Positions 48,401 through 62,150 of a DNA stretch of 64,000 bases are shown piece by piece. The stretch lies in contig OZ034968.1 in assembly GCA_964030785.1 (NCBI GenBank), positions 75,500,427 to 75,564,426 of the forward strand, read 5' to 3'. This DNA is from Siderastrea siderea. Lineage: Eukaryota; Cnidaria; Anthozoa; Scleractinia; Rhizangiidae. A program made the position numbers and the translations under genes. The notes beneath the pieces were generated by a model. That model saw only the letters and a list, made by a program, of their open reading frames with translations. It did no database searches and had not been told where the DNA came from. Positions within the stretch are counted from its first letter, which is position 1. The number at the start of each line of letters is the position of its first letter.

Positions 48401-51400
48401 AAAAACTTGTTGTAAGTGCAACATGTCAGAAGAAAGGAATTTCATTAGCCAAGTTCATGCATCGCAGTCACAAATCGAATGTGACAAAAGATGAATGGCA
48501 TTTTGTGTTTGTTGTAGTATTCACTGTTGGGGTTTCAAAATGTGGTCATTTTTGGGAAACCCAGTCTGCAAAGATGCAGTCATCTTTAGGCAGTCAGTGA
48601 AGCCTATTGCAAACAAAAAATGCTGATCTTTCATGACTGGCAGATTTTAGTATAAACAGTTCTGTGTTTCCTATTTTGCAAAATTGAAAGCAATGAATAA
48701 GATAAGTGAAAAACAAATAGCTTAAAGCCAGGAAGAAATATCCAAACTCAAGATCTCATTTGAAATCTAGAGAAAAACCTTTTGTAAGTGCAACATGTCA
48801 GAAGAAAAGAATTTTATTAGCCAAGTTCATGCATCGCAGTCACAAATCGAATGTGACAAAAGATGAATGGCATTTTCTGTTTGTTGTAGTATTCACTGTT
48901 GGGTTTTCAAAATGTGGTCATTTTCAGGAAACCCACTGCAAAGATGCAGTCATCTTTAGGCAGTCAGTGAAGCCTATTGGAAACAAAAAATGCTGATCTT
49001 TCATGACTGGCAGATTTTAGTACAAACAGTTCTGTGTTTCATAATTTTCAAAATTGAAAGCAATGAATAAGATAAGTGAAAAAGAAAAAGCTTAAAGCCA
49101 CGAAGAAAGATCCAAAGTCAAGATCTCATTTGAAATCTAGAGAAAAACCTTTCTTAAGTGCAACATGTCAGAAGAAAGGAATTTCATTAGCCAAGTTCAT
49201 GCATCACAGTCACAAATGGAATGTGACAAAAGATGAGTGACATTTTCTTTTTGTTTTAGTATTCACTGTTGGGTTTTCAAAATGTGGTCATTTTTAGGAA
49301 ACCCACTGCAAAGATGCAGTCATATTTAGGCAGTCAGTGAAGCCTCTTGCAAACAAAAAATGCTGATCTTTCATGACTGGCAGATTTTAGTACAAACAGT
49401 TCTGTGTTTCATATTTTTCAGAATTGAAAGCAATGAATAAGATAAGTGAAAAACAAAAAGCTTAAAGCCAGGAAGAAATATCCAAAGTCAAGACCTCAAT
49501 TGAAATCTAGAGAGAAACCTTTCTTAAGTGCAACATGTCAGAAGAAAGGAATTTCATTAGCCAAGTTCATGCACCGCAGTCACAAATCGAATGTGACAAA
49601 AGATGAGTGACATTTTCTGTTTATTTTAGTATTCACTGTTGGGTTTTCAAAATGTGGTCATTTTTGGGAAACCCACTGCAAAGATGCAGTCATCTTTAGG
49701 CAGTCAGTGAAGCCTATTGCAAACAAAAATGCTGATCTTTCATGACTGGCAGATTTTAGTACAAACAGTTCTGTGTTTCATATTTTTCAAAATTGAAAGC
49801 AATGAATAAGATAAGTGATAAACATAAAGCTTAAAGCCAGGAAGAGAGATCCAAAGTCAAGATCTCATTTGAAATCTAGAGAAAAACCTGTTGTAAGTGC
49901 AACATGTCAGAAGAAAGGAATTTCATTAGCCAAGTTCATGCATCGCAGTCACAAATCGAATGTGACAAAAGATGAATGGCATTTTCTGTTTGTTGTAGTA
50001 TTCACTGTTGGGTTTTTAAAATGTGGTCATTTTTGGGAAACCCACTGCAAAGATGCAGTCATCTTTAGGCAGTCAGTGAAGCCTATTGCAAACAAAAAAT
50101 GCTGATCTTTCATGACTGGCAGATTTTAGTACAAACAGTAATGTGTGTTTCCTATTTTTCAAAATTAAAAGCAATGAATAAGATAAGTGAAAAACAAATA
50201 GCTTAACGCCAGGAAGAAATATCCAAAGTCAAGATCTTATTTGAAATCTAGAGAAAAACCTTTTGTAAGTGAAACATGTCAGAAGAAAAGAATTTCATTA
50301 GCCAAGTTCATGCATCGCAGTCACAAATCAAATGTGACAAAAGATGAGTGACATTTTCTGTTTGTTTTAGTATTCACTGTTGGGTTTTCAAAATGTGGTC
50401 AGTTTTAGGAAACCCACTGCAAAGATGCAGTCATCTTTAGGCAATCAGTGAAGCCTATTGCAAACAAAAAATGCTGATCTTTCATGACTGGCAGATTTTA
50501 GTACAAACAGCTCTGTGTTTCATACTTTTCAAAGTTAAAGGCAATGAACAAGATAAGTGAAAAACAAAAAGCTTAAAGCCAGGAAGAGAGATCCAAAGTC
50601 AAGACCTCATTTGAAATCTAGAGAAAAACCTGTTGTAAGTGCAACATGTCAGAAGAAAGGAATTTCATTAGCCAAGTTCATGCATCGCAGTCACAAATCG
50701 AATGTGACAAAAGATGAATGGCATTTTCTGTTTGTTGTAGTATTCACTGTTGGGTTTTCAAAATGTGGTCATTTTTGGGAAACCCACTGCAAAGATGCAG
50801 TCATCTTTAGGCAGTCAGTGAAGCCTCTTGCAAACAAAAAATGCTGATCTTTCATGACTGGCAGATTTTAGAACAAACTGTAATCTGTGTTTCCTATTTT
50901 TCAAAATTGAAAGCAATGAATAAGATAAGTGAAAAACAAATAGCTTAAAGCCAGGAAGAAATATCCAAAGTCAAGATCTCATTTGAAATCTAGATAAAAA
51001 CCTTTCTTAAGTGCAACATGTCAGAAGAAAGGAATTTCATTAGCCAAGTTCATGCATCGCAGTCACAAATCGAATGTGACAAAAGATGAGTGACATTTCC
51101 TGTTTGTTTTAGTATTCACTGTTGGGTTTTCAAAATGTGGTCATTTTTAGGAAACCCACTGCAAAGATGCAGTCATCTTTAGGCAGTCAGTGAAGCCTAT
51201 TGCAAACAAAAAATGCTGATCTTTCATGACTGGCAGATTTTAGTACAAACAGTAATCTGTGTTTCCTATTTTTCAAAATTGAAAGCAATGAATAAGATAA
51301 GTGAAAAACAAATAGCTTAACGCCAGGAAGAAATATCCAAAGTCAAGATCTCATTTGAAATCTAGAGAAAAACCTTTTGTAAGTGAAACATGTCAGAAGA

Positions 51401-54400
51401 AAAGAATTTCATTAGCCAAGTTCATGCATCGCAGTCACAAATCAAATGTGACAAAAGATGAGTGACATTTTCTGTTTGTTTTAGTATTCACTGTTGGGTT
51501 TTCAAAATGTGGTCATTTTTAGGAAACCCACTGGAAAGATGCAGTCATCTTTAGGCAATCAGTGAAGCCTATTGCAAACAAAAAATGCTAATCTTTCATG
51601 TCTGGCAGATTTTAGTACAAACAGCTCTGTGTTTCATACTTTTCAAAGTTAAAGGCAATGAACAAGATAAGTGAAAAAGAAAAAGCTTAAAGCCAGGAAG
51701 AGAGATCGAAAGTCAAGACCTCATTTGAAATCTAGAGAAAAACCTGTTGTAAGTGCAACATGTCAGAAGAAAGGAATTTCATTAGCCAAGTTCATGCATC
51801 GCAGTCACAAATCGAATGTGACAAAAGATGAATGGCATTTTCTGTTTGTTGTAGTATTCACTGTTGGGTTTTCAAAATGTGGTCATTTTTGGGAAACCCA
51901 CTGCAAAGATGCAGTCATCTTTAGGCAGTCAGTGAAGCCTCTTGCAAACAAAAAATGCTGATCTTTCATGACTGGCAGATTTTAGTACAAACAGTAATCT
52001 GTGTTTCCTATTTTTCAAAATTGAAAGCAATGAATAAGATAAGTGAAAAACAAATAGCTTAACGCCAGGAAGAAATATCCAAAGTCAAGATCTCATTTGA
52101 AATCTAGAGAAAAACCTTTTGTAAGTGAAACATGTCAGAAGAAAAGAATTTCATTAGCCAAGTTCATGCATCGCAGTCACAAATCAAATGTGACAAAAGA
52201 TGAGTGACATTTTCTGTTTGTTTTAGTATTCACTGTTGGGTTTTCAAAATGTGGTCATTTTTAGGAAACCCACTGCAAAGATGCAGTCATCTTTAGGCAA
52301 TCAGTGAAGCCTATTGCAAACAAAAAATGCTGATCTTTCATGACTGGCAGATTTTAGTACAAACAGCTCTGTGTTTCATACTTTTCAAAGTTAAAGGCAA
52401 TGAACAAGATAAGTGAAAAACAAAAAGCTTAAAGCGAGGAAGATAGATCCAAGTCAAGATCTCATTTGAAATCTAGAGAAAAACCTTTTGTAAGTGAAAC
52501 ATGTCAGAAGAAAAGAATTTCATTAGCCAAGTTCATGCATCGCAGTCACAAATCAAATGTGACAAAAGATGAGTGACATTTTCTGTTTGTTTTAGTATTC
52601 ACTGTTGGGTTTTCAAAATGTGGTCATTTTTGGGAAACCCACTGCAAAGATGCAGTCATCTTTAGGCAGTCAGTGAAGCCTATTGCAAACAAAAAATGCT
52701 GATCTTTCATGACTGGCAGATTTTAGTACAAACAATTCTGTGTTTCATAGTATTCATAATTGAAAGCAATGAATAAGATAAGTGAAAAACAAAAAGCTTT
52801 AAAGCCAAGAAGAAAGATCCAAAGTCAAGATCTCATATGAAATCTAGAGAGAAACCTTTCTTAAGTGCAACATGTCAGAAGAAAGGAATTTCATTAGCCA
52901 AGTTCATGCATCGCAGTCACAAATCGAATATGACAAAAGATGAATGGCATTTTCTTTTTGTTTTAGTATTCACTGTTGGGTTTCCAAAATGTGGCCATTT
53001 TTAGGAAACCCACTGCAAAGATGCAGTCATCTTTAGGCAGTCAGTGAAGCCTATTGCAAACAAAAAATGCTGATCTTTCATGTCTGGCAGATTTTAGTAC
53101 AAACAGCTCTGTGTTTCATACTTTTCAAAGTTAAAGGCAATGAACAAGATAAGTGAAAAACAAAAAGCTTAAAGCCAGGAAGAGAGATCCAAAGTCAAGA
53201 CCTCATTTGAAATCTAGAGAAAAACCTGTTGTAAGTGCAACATGTCAGAAGAAAGGAATTTCATTAGCCAAGTTCATGCATCGCAGTCACAAATCGAATG
53301 TGACAAAAGATGAATGGCATTTTCTGTTTGTTGTAGTATTCACTGTTGGGTTTTCAAAATGTGGTCATTTTTGGGAAACCCAGTCTGCAAAGATGCAGTC
53401 ATCTTTAGGCAGTCAGTGAAGCCTCTTGCAAACAAAAAATGCTGATCTTTCATGACTGGCAGATTTTAGTATAAACAGTTCTGTGTTTCCTATTTTTCAA
53501 AATTGAAAGCAATGAATAAGATAAGTGAAAAACAAATAGCTTAAAGCCAGGAAGAAATATCCAAAGTCAAGATCTCATTTGAAATCTAGAGAAAAACCTT
53601 TTGTAAGTGCAACATGTCAAGAAAAGAATTTCATTAGCCAAGTTCATGCATCGCAGTCACAAATCAAATTTGACAAAAGATGAGTGACATTTTCTGTTTG
53701 TTTTAGTATTCACTGTTGGGTTTTCAAAATGTGGTCATTTTTAGGAAACCCACTGCAAAGATGCAGTCATCTTTAGGCAATCAGTGAAGCCTATTGCAAA
53801 CAAAAAATGCTGATCTTTCATGTCTGGCAGATTTTAGTACAAACAGTTCTGTGTTTCATACTTTTCAAAGTTAAAGGCAATGAACAAGATGAGTGAAAAA
53901 CAAAAAGCTTAAAGCCAGGAAGATAGATCCAAAGTCAAGATCTCATTTGAAATCTAGAGAAAAACCTGTTGTAAGTGCAACATGTCAGAAGAAAGGAATT
54001 TCATTAGCCAAGTTCATGCATCGCAGTCACAAATCGAATATGACAAAAGATGAATGGCATTTTCTTTTTGTTTTAGTATTCACTGTTGGGTGTCCAAAAT
54101 GTGGTCATTTTTAGGAAACCCACTGCAAAGATGCAGTCATCTTTAGGCAGTCAGTGAAGCCTATTGCAAACAAAAAATGCTGATCTTTCATGTCTGGCAG
54201 ATTTTAGTACAAACAGCTCTGTGTTTCATACTTTTCAAAGTTAAAGGCAATGAACAAGATAAGTGAAAAAGAAAAAGCTTAAGGCCAGGAAGAGAGATCC
54301 AAAGTCAAGATCTCATTTGAAATCTAGAGAAAAACCTGTTGTAAGTGCAACATGTCAGAAGAAAGGAATTTCATTAGCCAAGTTCATGCATCGCAGTCAC

Positions 54401-57400
54401 AAATCGAATGTGACAAAAGATGAATGGCATTTTCTGTTTGTTGTAGTATTCACTGTTGGGTTTTCAAAATGTGGTCATTTTTGGGAAACCCAGTCTGCAA
54501 AGATGCAGTCATCTTTAGGCAGTCAGTGAAGCCTATTGCAAACAAAAAATGCTGATCTTTCATGACTGGCAGATTTTAGTATAAACAGTTCTGTGTTTCC
54601 TATTTTTCAAAATTGAAAGCAATGAATAAGATAAGTGAAAAACAAATAGCTTAAAGCCAGGAAGAAATATCCAAAGTCAAGATCTCATTTGAAATCTAGA
54701 GAAAAACCTTTTGTAAGTGCAACATGTCAAGAAAAGAATTTCATTAGCCAAGTTCATGCATCGCAGTCACAAATCAAATTTGACAAAAGATGAGTGACAT
54801 TTTCTGTTTGTTTTAGTATTCACTGTTGGGTTTTCAAAATGTGGTCATTTTTAGGAAACCCACTGCAAAGATGCAGTCATCTTTAGGCAATCAGTGAAGC
54901 CTATTGCAAACAAAAAATGCTGATCTTTCATGACTGGCAGATTTTAGTACAAACAGTTCTGTGTTTCATACTTTTCAAAGTTAAAGGCAATGAACAAGAT
55001 GAGTGAAAAACAAAAAGCTTAAATCCAGGAAGATAGATCCAAAGTCAAGATCTCATTTGAAATCTAGAGAAAAACCATTTGTAAGTGCAACATGTCAGAA
55101 GAAAGGAATTTCATTAGCCAAGTTCATGCATCGCAGTCACAAATCGAATATGACAAAAGATGAATGGCATTTTCTTTTTGTTTTAGTATTCACTGTTGGG
55201 TTTCCAAAATGTGGCCATTTTTAGGAAACCCACTGCAAAGATGCAGTCATCTTTAGGCAGTCAGTGAAGCCTATTGCAAACAAAAAATGCTGATCTTTCA
55301 TGTCTGGCAGATTTTAGTACAAACAGCTCTGTGTTTCATACTTTTCAAAGTTAAAGGCAATGAACAAGATAAGTGAAAAAGAAAAAGCTTAAAGCCAGGA
55401 AGAGAGATCCAAAGTCAAGATCTCATTTGAAATCTAGAGAAAAACCTGTTGTAAGTGCAACATGTCAGAAGAAAGGAATTCCATTAGCCAAGTTCATGCA
55501 TCGCAGTCACAAATCGAATGTGACAAAAGATGAATGGCATTTTCTGTTTGTTGTAGTATTCACTGTTGGGTTTTCAAAATGTGGTCATTTTTGGGAAACC
55601 CAGTCTGCAAAGATGCAGTCATCTTTAGGCAGTCAGTGAAGCCTATTGCAAACAAAAAATGCTGATCTTTCATGACTGGTAGATTTTAGTATAAACAGTT
55701 CTGTGTTTCCTATTTTTCAAAATTGAAAGCAATGAATAAGATAAGTGAAAAACAAATAGCTTAAAGCCAGGAAGAAATATCCAAAGTCAAGACCTCATTT
55801 GAAATCTAGAGAGAAACCTTTCTTAAGTGCAAATGGTCAGAAGAAAGGAATTTCATTAGTTAAGTTCATGCACCGCAGTCACAAATCGAATGTGACACAA
55901 CATGAGTGACATTTTCTGTTTATTTTAGTATTCACTGTTGGGTTTTCAAAATGTGGTCATTTTTAGGAAACCCACTGCAAAGATGCAGTCACCTTTAGGC
56001 AGTCAGTGAAGCCTATTGCAAACAAAAAATGCTGATCTTTCATGTCTGGCAGATTTTAGTACAAACAGCTCTGTGTTTCATACTTTTCAAAGTTAAAGGC
56101 AATGAACAAGATAAGTGAAAAACAAAAAGCTTAAAGCCAGGAAGAGAGATCCAAAGTCAAGATCTCATTTGAAATCTAGAGAAAAACCTGTTGTAAGTGC
56201 AACATGTCAGAAGAAAGGAATTTCATTAGCCAAGTTCATGCATCGCAGTCACAAATCGAATGTGACAAAAGATGAGTGACATTTTCTGTTTGTTGTAGTA
56301 TTCACTGTTGGGTTTTCAAAATGTGGTCATTTTTGGGAAACCCACTGCAAAGATGCAGTCATCTTTAGGCAGTCAGTGAAGCCTATTGCAAACAAAAAAT
56401 GCTGATCTTTCATGACTGGCAGATTTTAGTACAAACAGTTCTGTGTTTCATATTTTCCAAAATTGAAAGCAATGAATAAGATAAGTGAAAAACATAAAGC
56501 TTAAAGCCAGGAAGAGAGATCCAAAGTCAAGATCTCATTTGAAATCTAGAGAAAAACCTTTTGTAAGTGAAACATGTCAGAAGAAAAGAATTTCATTAGC
56601 CAAGTTCATGCATCGCAGTCACAAATCAAATGTGACAAGAGATGAGTGACATTTTTTTTGTTTTAGTATTCACTGTTGGGTTTTCAAAATGTGGTCATTT
56701 TTGGGAAACCCACTGCAAAGATGCAGTCATCTTTAGGCAGTCAGTGAAGCCTCTTGCAAAGAAAAAATGCTGATCTTTCATGACTGGCAGATTTTAGTAC
56801 AAACAGTAATCTGTATTTCCTATTTTTCAAAATTGAAAGCAATGAATAAGATAAGTGAAAAACAAATAGCTTAAAGCCAGGAAGAAATATCCAAAGTCAA
56901 GATCTCATTTGAAATCTAGAGAAAAACCTTTTGTAAGTGAAACATGTCAGAAGAAAAGAATTTCATTAGCCAAGTTCATGCATCGCAGTCACAAATCAAA
57001 TGTGACAAAAGATGAGTGACATTTTCTGTTTGTTTTAGTATTCACTGTTGGGTTTTCAAAATGTGGTCATTTTTAGGAAACCCACTGCAAAGATGCAGTC
57101 ATCTTTAGGCAATCAGTGAAGCCTATTGCAAACAAAAAATGCTGATCTTTCATGACTGGCAGATTTTAGTACAAACAGCTCTGTGTTTCATACTTTTCAA
57201 AGTTAAAGGCAATGAACAAGATAAGTGAAAAACAAAAAGCTTAAAGCGAGGAAGATAGATCCAAGTCAAGATCTCATTTGAAATCTAGAGAGAAACCTGT
57301 TGTAAGTGCAACATGTCAGAAGAAAGGAATTTCATTAGCCAAGTTCATGCATCGCAGTCACAAATCGAATGTGACAAAAGATGAATGGCATTTTCTGTTT

Positions 57401-58195
57401 GTTGTAGTATTCACTGCTGGGTTTTCAAAATGTGGTCATTTTTGGGAAACCCACTGCAAAGATGCAGTCATCTTTAGGCAGTCAGTGAAGCCTATTGCAA
57501 ACAAAAAATGCTGATCTTTCATGACTGGCAGATTTTAGTACAAACAACTCTGTGTTTCATAGTATTCAAAATTGAAAGCAATGAATAAGATAAGTGAAAA
57601 ACAAAAAGCTTTAAAGCCAGGAAGAAAGATCCAAAGTCAAGATCTCATTTGAAATCTAGAGAGAAACCTTTCTTAAGTGCAACATGTCAGAAGAAAGGAA
57701 TTTCATTAGCCAAGTTCATGCATCGCAGTCACAAATCGAATATGACAAAAGATGAATGGCATTTTCTTTTTGTTTTAGTATTCACTGTTGGGTTTCCAAA
57801 ATGTGGCCATTTTTAGGAAACCCACTGCAAAGATGCAGTCACCTTTAGGCAGTCAGTGAAGCCTATTGCAAACAAAAAATGCTGATCTTTCATGTCTGGC
57901 AGATTTTAGTACAAACAGCTCTGTGTTTCATACTTTTCAAAGTTAAAGGCACTGAACAAGATAAGTGAAAAACAAAAAGCTTAAAGCCAGGAAGAGAGAT
58001 CCAAAGTCAAGACCTCATTTGAAATCTAGAGAAAAACCTGTTGTAAGTGCAACATGTCAGAAGAAAGGAATTTCATTAGCCAAGTTCATGCATCGCAGTC
58101 ACAAATCGAATGTGACAAAAGATGAATGGCATTTTCTGTTTTTTGTAGTGTTCACTGTTGGGTTTTCAAAATGTGGTCATTTTTGGGAAACCCAC
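30468..58195. repeat. Satellite array, monomer about 370 bp, about 75 copies
   Basis: Landmarks such as GATGCAGTCATCTTTAGG, AAAGTCAAGATCTCATTTG and TTCATGCATCGCAGTCACAA recur every 370-371 bases, head to tail, on one strand. Copies differ by scattered substitutions and small indels. Three common types show at the same site: GATGAATGGCATTTTCTG with TTGTAG, GATGAGTGACATTTTCTG with TTTTAG, and a third with GAATATGAC and a GGTTTCCAAAATGTGGCC end. The left edge (30468-31100) is the most diverged, as expected for a satellite margin. Rare marks recur together at long distances (7780 bp and 7411 bp), so multi-monomer blocks were duplicated. In some monomers a 96-codon frame is open, in others GAGTGA closes it, so it is not a conserved gene. 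Confidence 0.95.
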
Positions 58196-58316
58196 CCCTT
58201 GTAAAAATGGTACCGGGATCTTGGCGGGATCTTGGCAAGATCCGGCCAAGATTCCCGCCGGGATCCCGTCGAGATTTTGGCCGCCGGGATTCCCGGTTCC
58301 CGCCGGGATTCTTACC

Positions 58317-58640
58317 GGGATTCTTGGCGGGAGGCAAGATTCCCGGCGGCCAAAATCTCGGCAGGATCCCGGCGGGAATCTTGCCGGGATTCTTGGCGGG
58401 AGACGGGATTCCCGGCGGCCAAAATCTCGGCGGGATCCCGGCGGGAATCTTGCCGGGATTCTTGGCGGGAAGCGGGATCCCGGCGGCCAAAATCTCGGCA
58501 GGATTCCGGCGGGAGTCTTGCCGGGATTCTTGGTGGGAGACGGGATTCTCAGCGGCCAAAATCTCGGCAGGATCCCGGCGGGAGTCTTGCCGGGATTCTT
58601 GGCGGGTAACCGGATATCTCGGTGGGAGTGTTGCCGGGAT
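58317..58640. repeat. GC-rich 69 bp tandem repeat in the subterminal region
   Basis: GGGATTCTTGGCGGGA starts units at 58317, 58386, 58455, 58523 and 58592, spacing 69, 69, 68 and 69. Each unit carries CGGCGGCCAAAATCTCGGC and GATCCCGGCGGGA, with a decayed last unit. Since 69 is 23 codons, frames stay open in several readings on both strands; this explains the long overlapping ORFs here and they are not genes. Confidence 0.9.
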
Positions 58641-58749
58641 TTACGACGGGAAACAAAATTCCTTGCGGTCAAAATCTTCCCGGCAGCCAAAATCTCCGGG
58701 GGTCCTGTCTGGAATCTTGCCAGGATTTGCGATGAGAACGTAATTAACA

Positions 58750-61700
58750 TTAATCAAACTACCAGACGCTGACAAAACTATGTCCTATATTGCAGTCCCA
58801 AGTATTGTTGACATGATTGTTATCAGCCTTGCACGTGTTTCTTAATCGAATTATCCCTTATGTGGTACTATTTCCATGTGACAATAACGAGAAGACAAAG
58901 AATAGTTCACGTGCATGGGTTGTTACTTCAGCGCGCCGAATTTAACGTTGTTGATTGATTTCCACGTTCCCCATGAAAGCCTCGAGGTGCCAGGAGCGTT
59001 GCTGGTGGAACGAGGCAAGTGTCTTTCTTCTTTATTTGCTGTGAAATCCGTAGCATCTGCAGGAGAATAACCAACGAACAGGAAGAGTTTGATGGTGTTT
59101 TGAGCATTTTTGTGTTTGTTCGCATTTGCATTTTATACGCTCAGATGTAAACCATATGTGTTCGCGGTCCAGAGAGATCGATTTATTTGTAGTCAAGACA
59201 AAGCATGGAATAGCGGCCGTGCAGAAACTCGGGTTTGTTCATGATCATCTAAGAAAGGAACAGTGTGCTGGACGAGAATTGTCAGTGGAAATTTAAATGC
59301 TGAGTGAAAGAAACGTGTGAAATCTGAAATATCTGGCAACGCAGTTTTGCGAAGCACCTTTTACAATTGTCATCAGAGGAACAAATATTGTTTGGTACTC
59401 CAAAGTATTCAGAATTTCACAGAACGGCCCCATTGGAAGAGACAGGCGGAAAGGCTTAGGTTTTATTTTATAACATGCACACCGTTTCAGATTTAAGGTT
59501 AATCTACATCGTTATTTCAAGATTACTCTCTCTTTAATAAACGTGAGTGTATTAAATTTTGTTGACGCGTTCTGCCTGAACATACGTGAAGGGTCTGTAA
59601 TTGGGCGAAGCTTATGCAAAACACAAATTAAATCGCCAAATACTAGCAAATGTGGGGAAATTGTTGAAAACATCTGCGGCGCTTCCATTGCGCTTCAACT
59701 CGTTTGTAAATGTAAACACTGAAATATGATCATGCAGGGATGAACAGGGATGACCATCTGTTTTTGTATAACCCTAAGAATCCAATAAATTATATCTAGT
59801 AAATAATCCCATTATTTTCCTTTGTCTTTGTGGTTTATTTTGGATAGTTCAACTGAAAACAGAATGTGCGAGGACCTTTTAAATGAAAACTATGTACATC
59901 TAATTAGACTGTCTCAATTTTGTTATGGAATTTATCTTGCGTAGTTCTTCCTCAACTATTCGCCTTGGAAAAGAATACAAAAGGAGAACACGTTATGGAG
60001 AATAAAAAGGTGAAACCGACGACACCGAACAAAGAAAAATAGAATTCAAGGGATTACAAACAAACTATACTTCCCGGTAACTTGAAGCCTCAGTTAATCG
60101 AACCTCCCGCCAACTTTATAACTCGAGGTGAACGCTTTTTTCTCTTTACAACATTTCCTTCAGAATTTTGCCCTGGATAACTCAAACCGTCAAATAACTC
60201 CAACCTTTTTTATTTTCCTTAAAGGTTCGAGTAAAGAAACTGAACAAGGAAAATGACAATGTAAAAATAAAGTGTTTCTTTTGTGTCGTCTTCTAGTCTT
60301 GCAGAAATTGGCTGCTCGCCAAACTGTGGTCACGCAAGTCACGATTTTTTTGTCATGTAGTGCAAAGCTCGTGAAATTGTCGATCGCAAATTGTTTATAT
60401 ATTGTTGTTGTTGCTTTGCATCTAAAACTATTTAACAAGGCACCATTTTCAGTATTAGATTCTGCAACTTGCCGCAAATTCTGAAATTTGTCAGACTTGT
60501 CACCTGGCTGTTCTGTTCGCTACGGGCTAAATTGTGGCAAGTTTACGCAAATCTGGAGAAGACGGCGAAAATTAAGCTTACTTTTTGAACTCACAAAATG
60601 AATGCTTAAGTAATGTCTAAGAGCAAATTAGTTACCGGTAAGTAAGTTTATTTATACCATCCTCACACATTTTTATAGGTAAGTCAAGCTTTTTTTCAGT
60701 GTGGATTTTTCTCACAAGGGAGCCTCTTTCTGTGAAAGACCCGCCAATGGTCAGTTTACTTGACTGAAATCAACATCACCAATTAAAATAAATTAAAGGT
60801 TAACAGTCGACGACATATAAAAGGGTTCTTTCAGCGAAAAAATATACAAGGCAACGAAAAGCAGTACACGCTGATGCTTTTGAGTGAAATATAAAAGTGA
60901 AACTCACTGACCTTTTCCTCACATGTTGAATGCTTGGAGCGACCAGACTCGTTGAAGGAAAGAAACCCAGTTCAGTAGCGGCTTCCATCGCGGCAAATTA
61001 GTAAGCTGTAGAGACTATAGACGTCCTTTGGAAATTTTTGTAAGCATTTAACTCGATTGTTCATTCCTCAAATGTAGCTTTGTCCACAATATCTACTCAT
61101 CCTTTGTTTAAGTTCATTCTCAGTACACTTTAGTGTGGCATGTCTTGCTGGGTTTAGCATGCCGGCCGTTCTCTCGTTGACAACAGTTTCTTGAGTTTCT
61201 TTCAAAACGTTCTCTTGCTTCAAACTTGACAGAACCATGTTGTTTTCGGCAAAAATAATAAGTTAAACGTTTCAATTTTCTCCTGTACATACAACAAAAA
61301 GAAGCCATTTTCAACTTGTTTTGTGGAAAATTTTCTCGCATTTTTTGGCTTACGCGAGCAGCGCTCGCCGCTGGCGTGATTGAATCAACCAATCACATTG
61401 TTCCATTAACGCAATGGCGGGAGTCAAGGCGGGATTTTTTGGCGCGACTACGATATTAGGTACATGGCCGGCAAGCAGCGAAAAAAGTTAAATTCAGAAC
61501 GACAACATATTAGTCACAGGAAACAGTATTTAAAAACCCTTGCTTAACTCTTCCGTGGTGGCTTATAAAGAAAGTTCAACAAAGAGATGACATGACAACA
61601 CCTAGACAGAAGTAGTCATTTAAAATACAGGGATGCGAAAACGAAGTCCTCTGCATAAAAGGTAAGCTTAAGTGACAACAAATAACAAATAGACATCAGT

Positions 61701-62150
61701 GGTCTGATAAAATGAAATGACTTGTAAAACAGAGCCGATCAGAGCCAGCAGCGTTTCTGATCGTTGTTATTTTGGTAGATGTCGCGCATAGCGGCAAAGC
61801 TACAAAACCGGACAACCGTTAACATTGCTCTTCGTCGATTGTTAGTTTCAGTTATCTCGAGAACCCGGAATGATTCTCCTTACGGATACAACACTGCGTT
61901 AACTGCCACTTTAATCCCGTTTGAAGATTATAAACTTTTGAAGATTAATAGAGTTCGGGATTAATGACCATCGTCTTTACAATCTCGCACAACGTGCCAG
62001 CGCGAACTCCCGCACGATGATCGCCCTGTTTTTTTTTCACCAACATAACGAGCCATACAAGATCGCTGTTTGAAACGCACTCTGATAAAAATATCAGTTG
62101 CAATAGACCTCGCTAAAGTTTGCTCGGGCTTTACATACCACAACTTGTAA
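58750..62150. other. Interior of the 4.27 kb element
   Basis: 3.4 kb with no frame longer than about 95 codons and no recognisable transposase motif. GGCGGGATTTTTTGGCGCGA near 61430 is E2F-like in composition and CCAAT occurs at 61389, but no promoter claim is supported. Confidence 0.45.

Noticed and set aside
31328..57514. Repeated 73-96 codon ORFs as a tandem gene family
   Set aside because: They lie in satellite monomers, about half of the copies carry a TGA at the same site or a 2 bp insertion that changes the end, and there is no consistent start context. Chance open frame in a repeat.
58126..58772. ORFs of 125-205 codons on both strands
   Set aside because: Produced by a GC-rich 69 bp tandem repeat, a multiple of three, so several frames remain open. 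No domain.
58750..62150. A host gene captured inside the 4.27 kb element
   Set aside because: No frame above about 95 codons and no run of phase-consistent exons found by eye. A transcript map could still change this.
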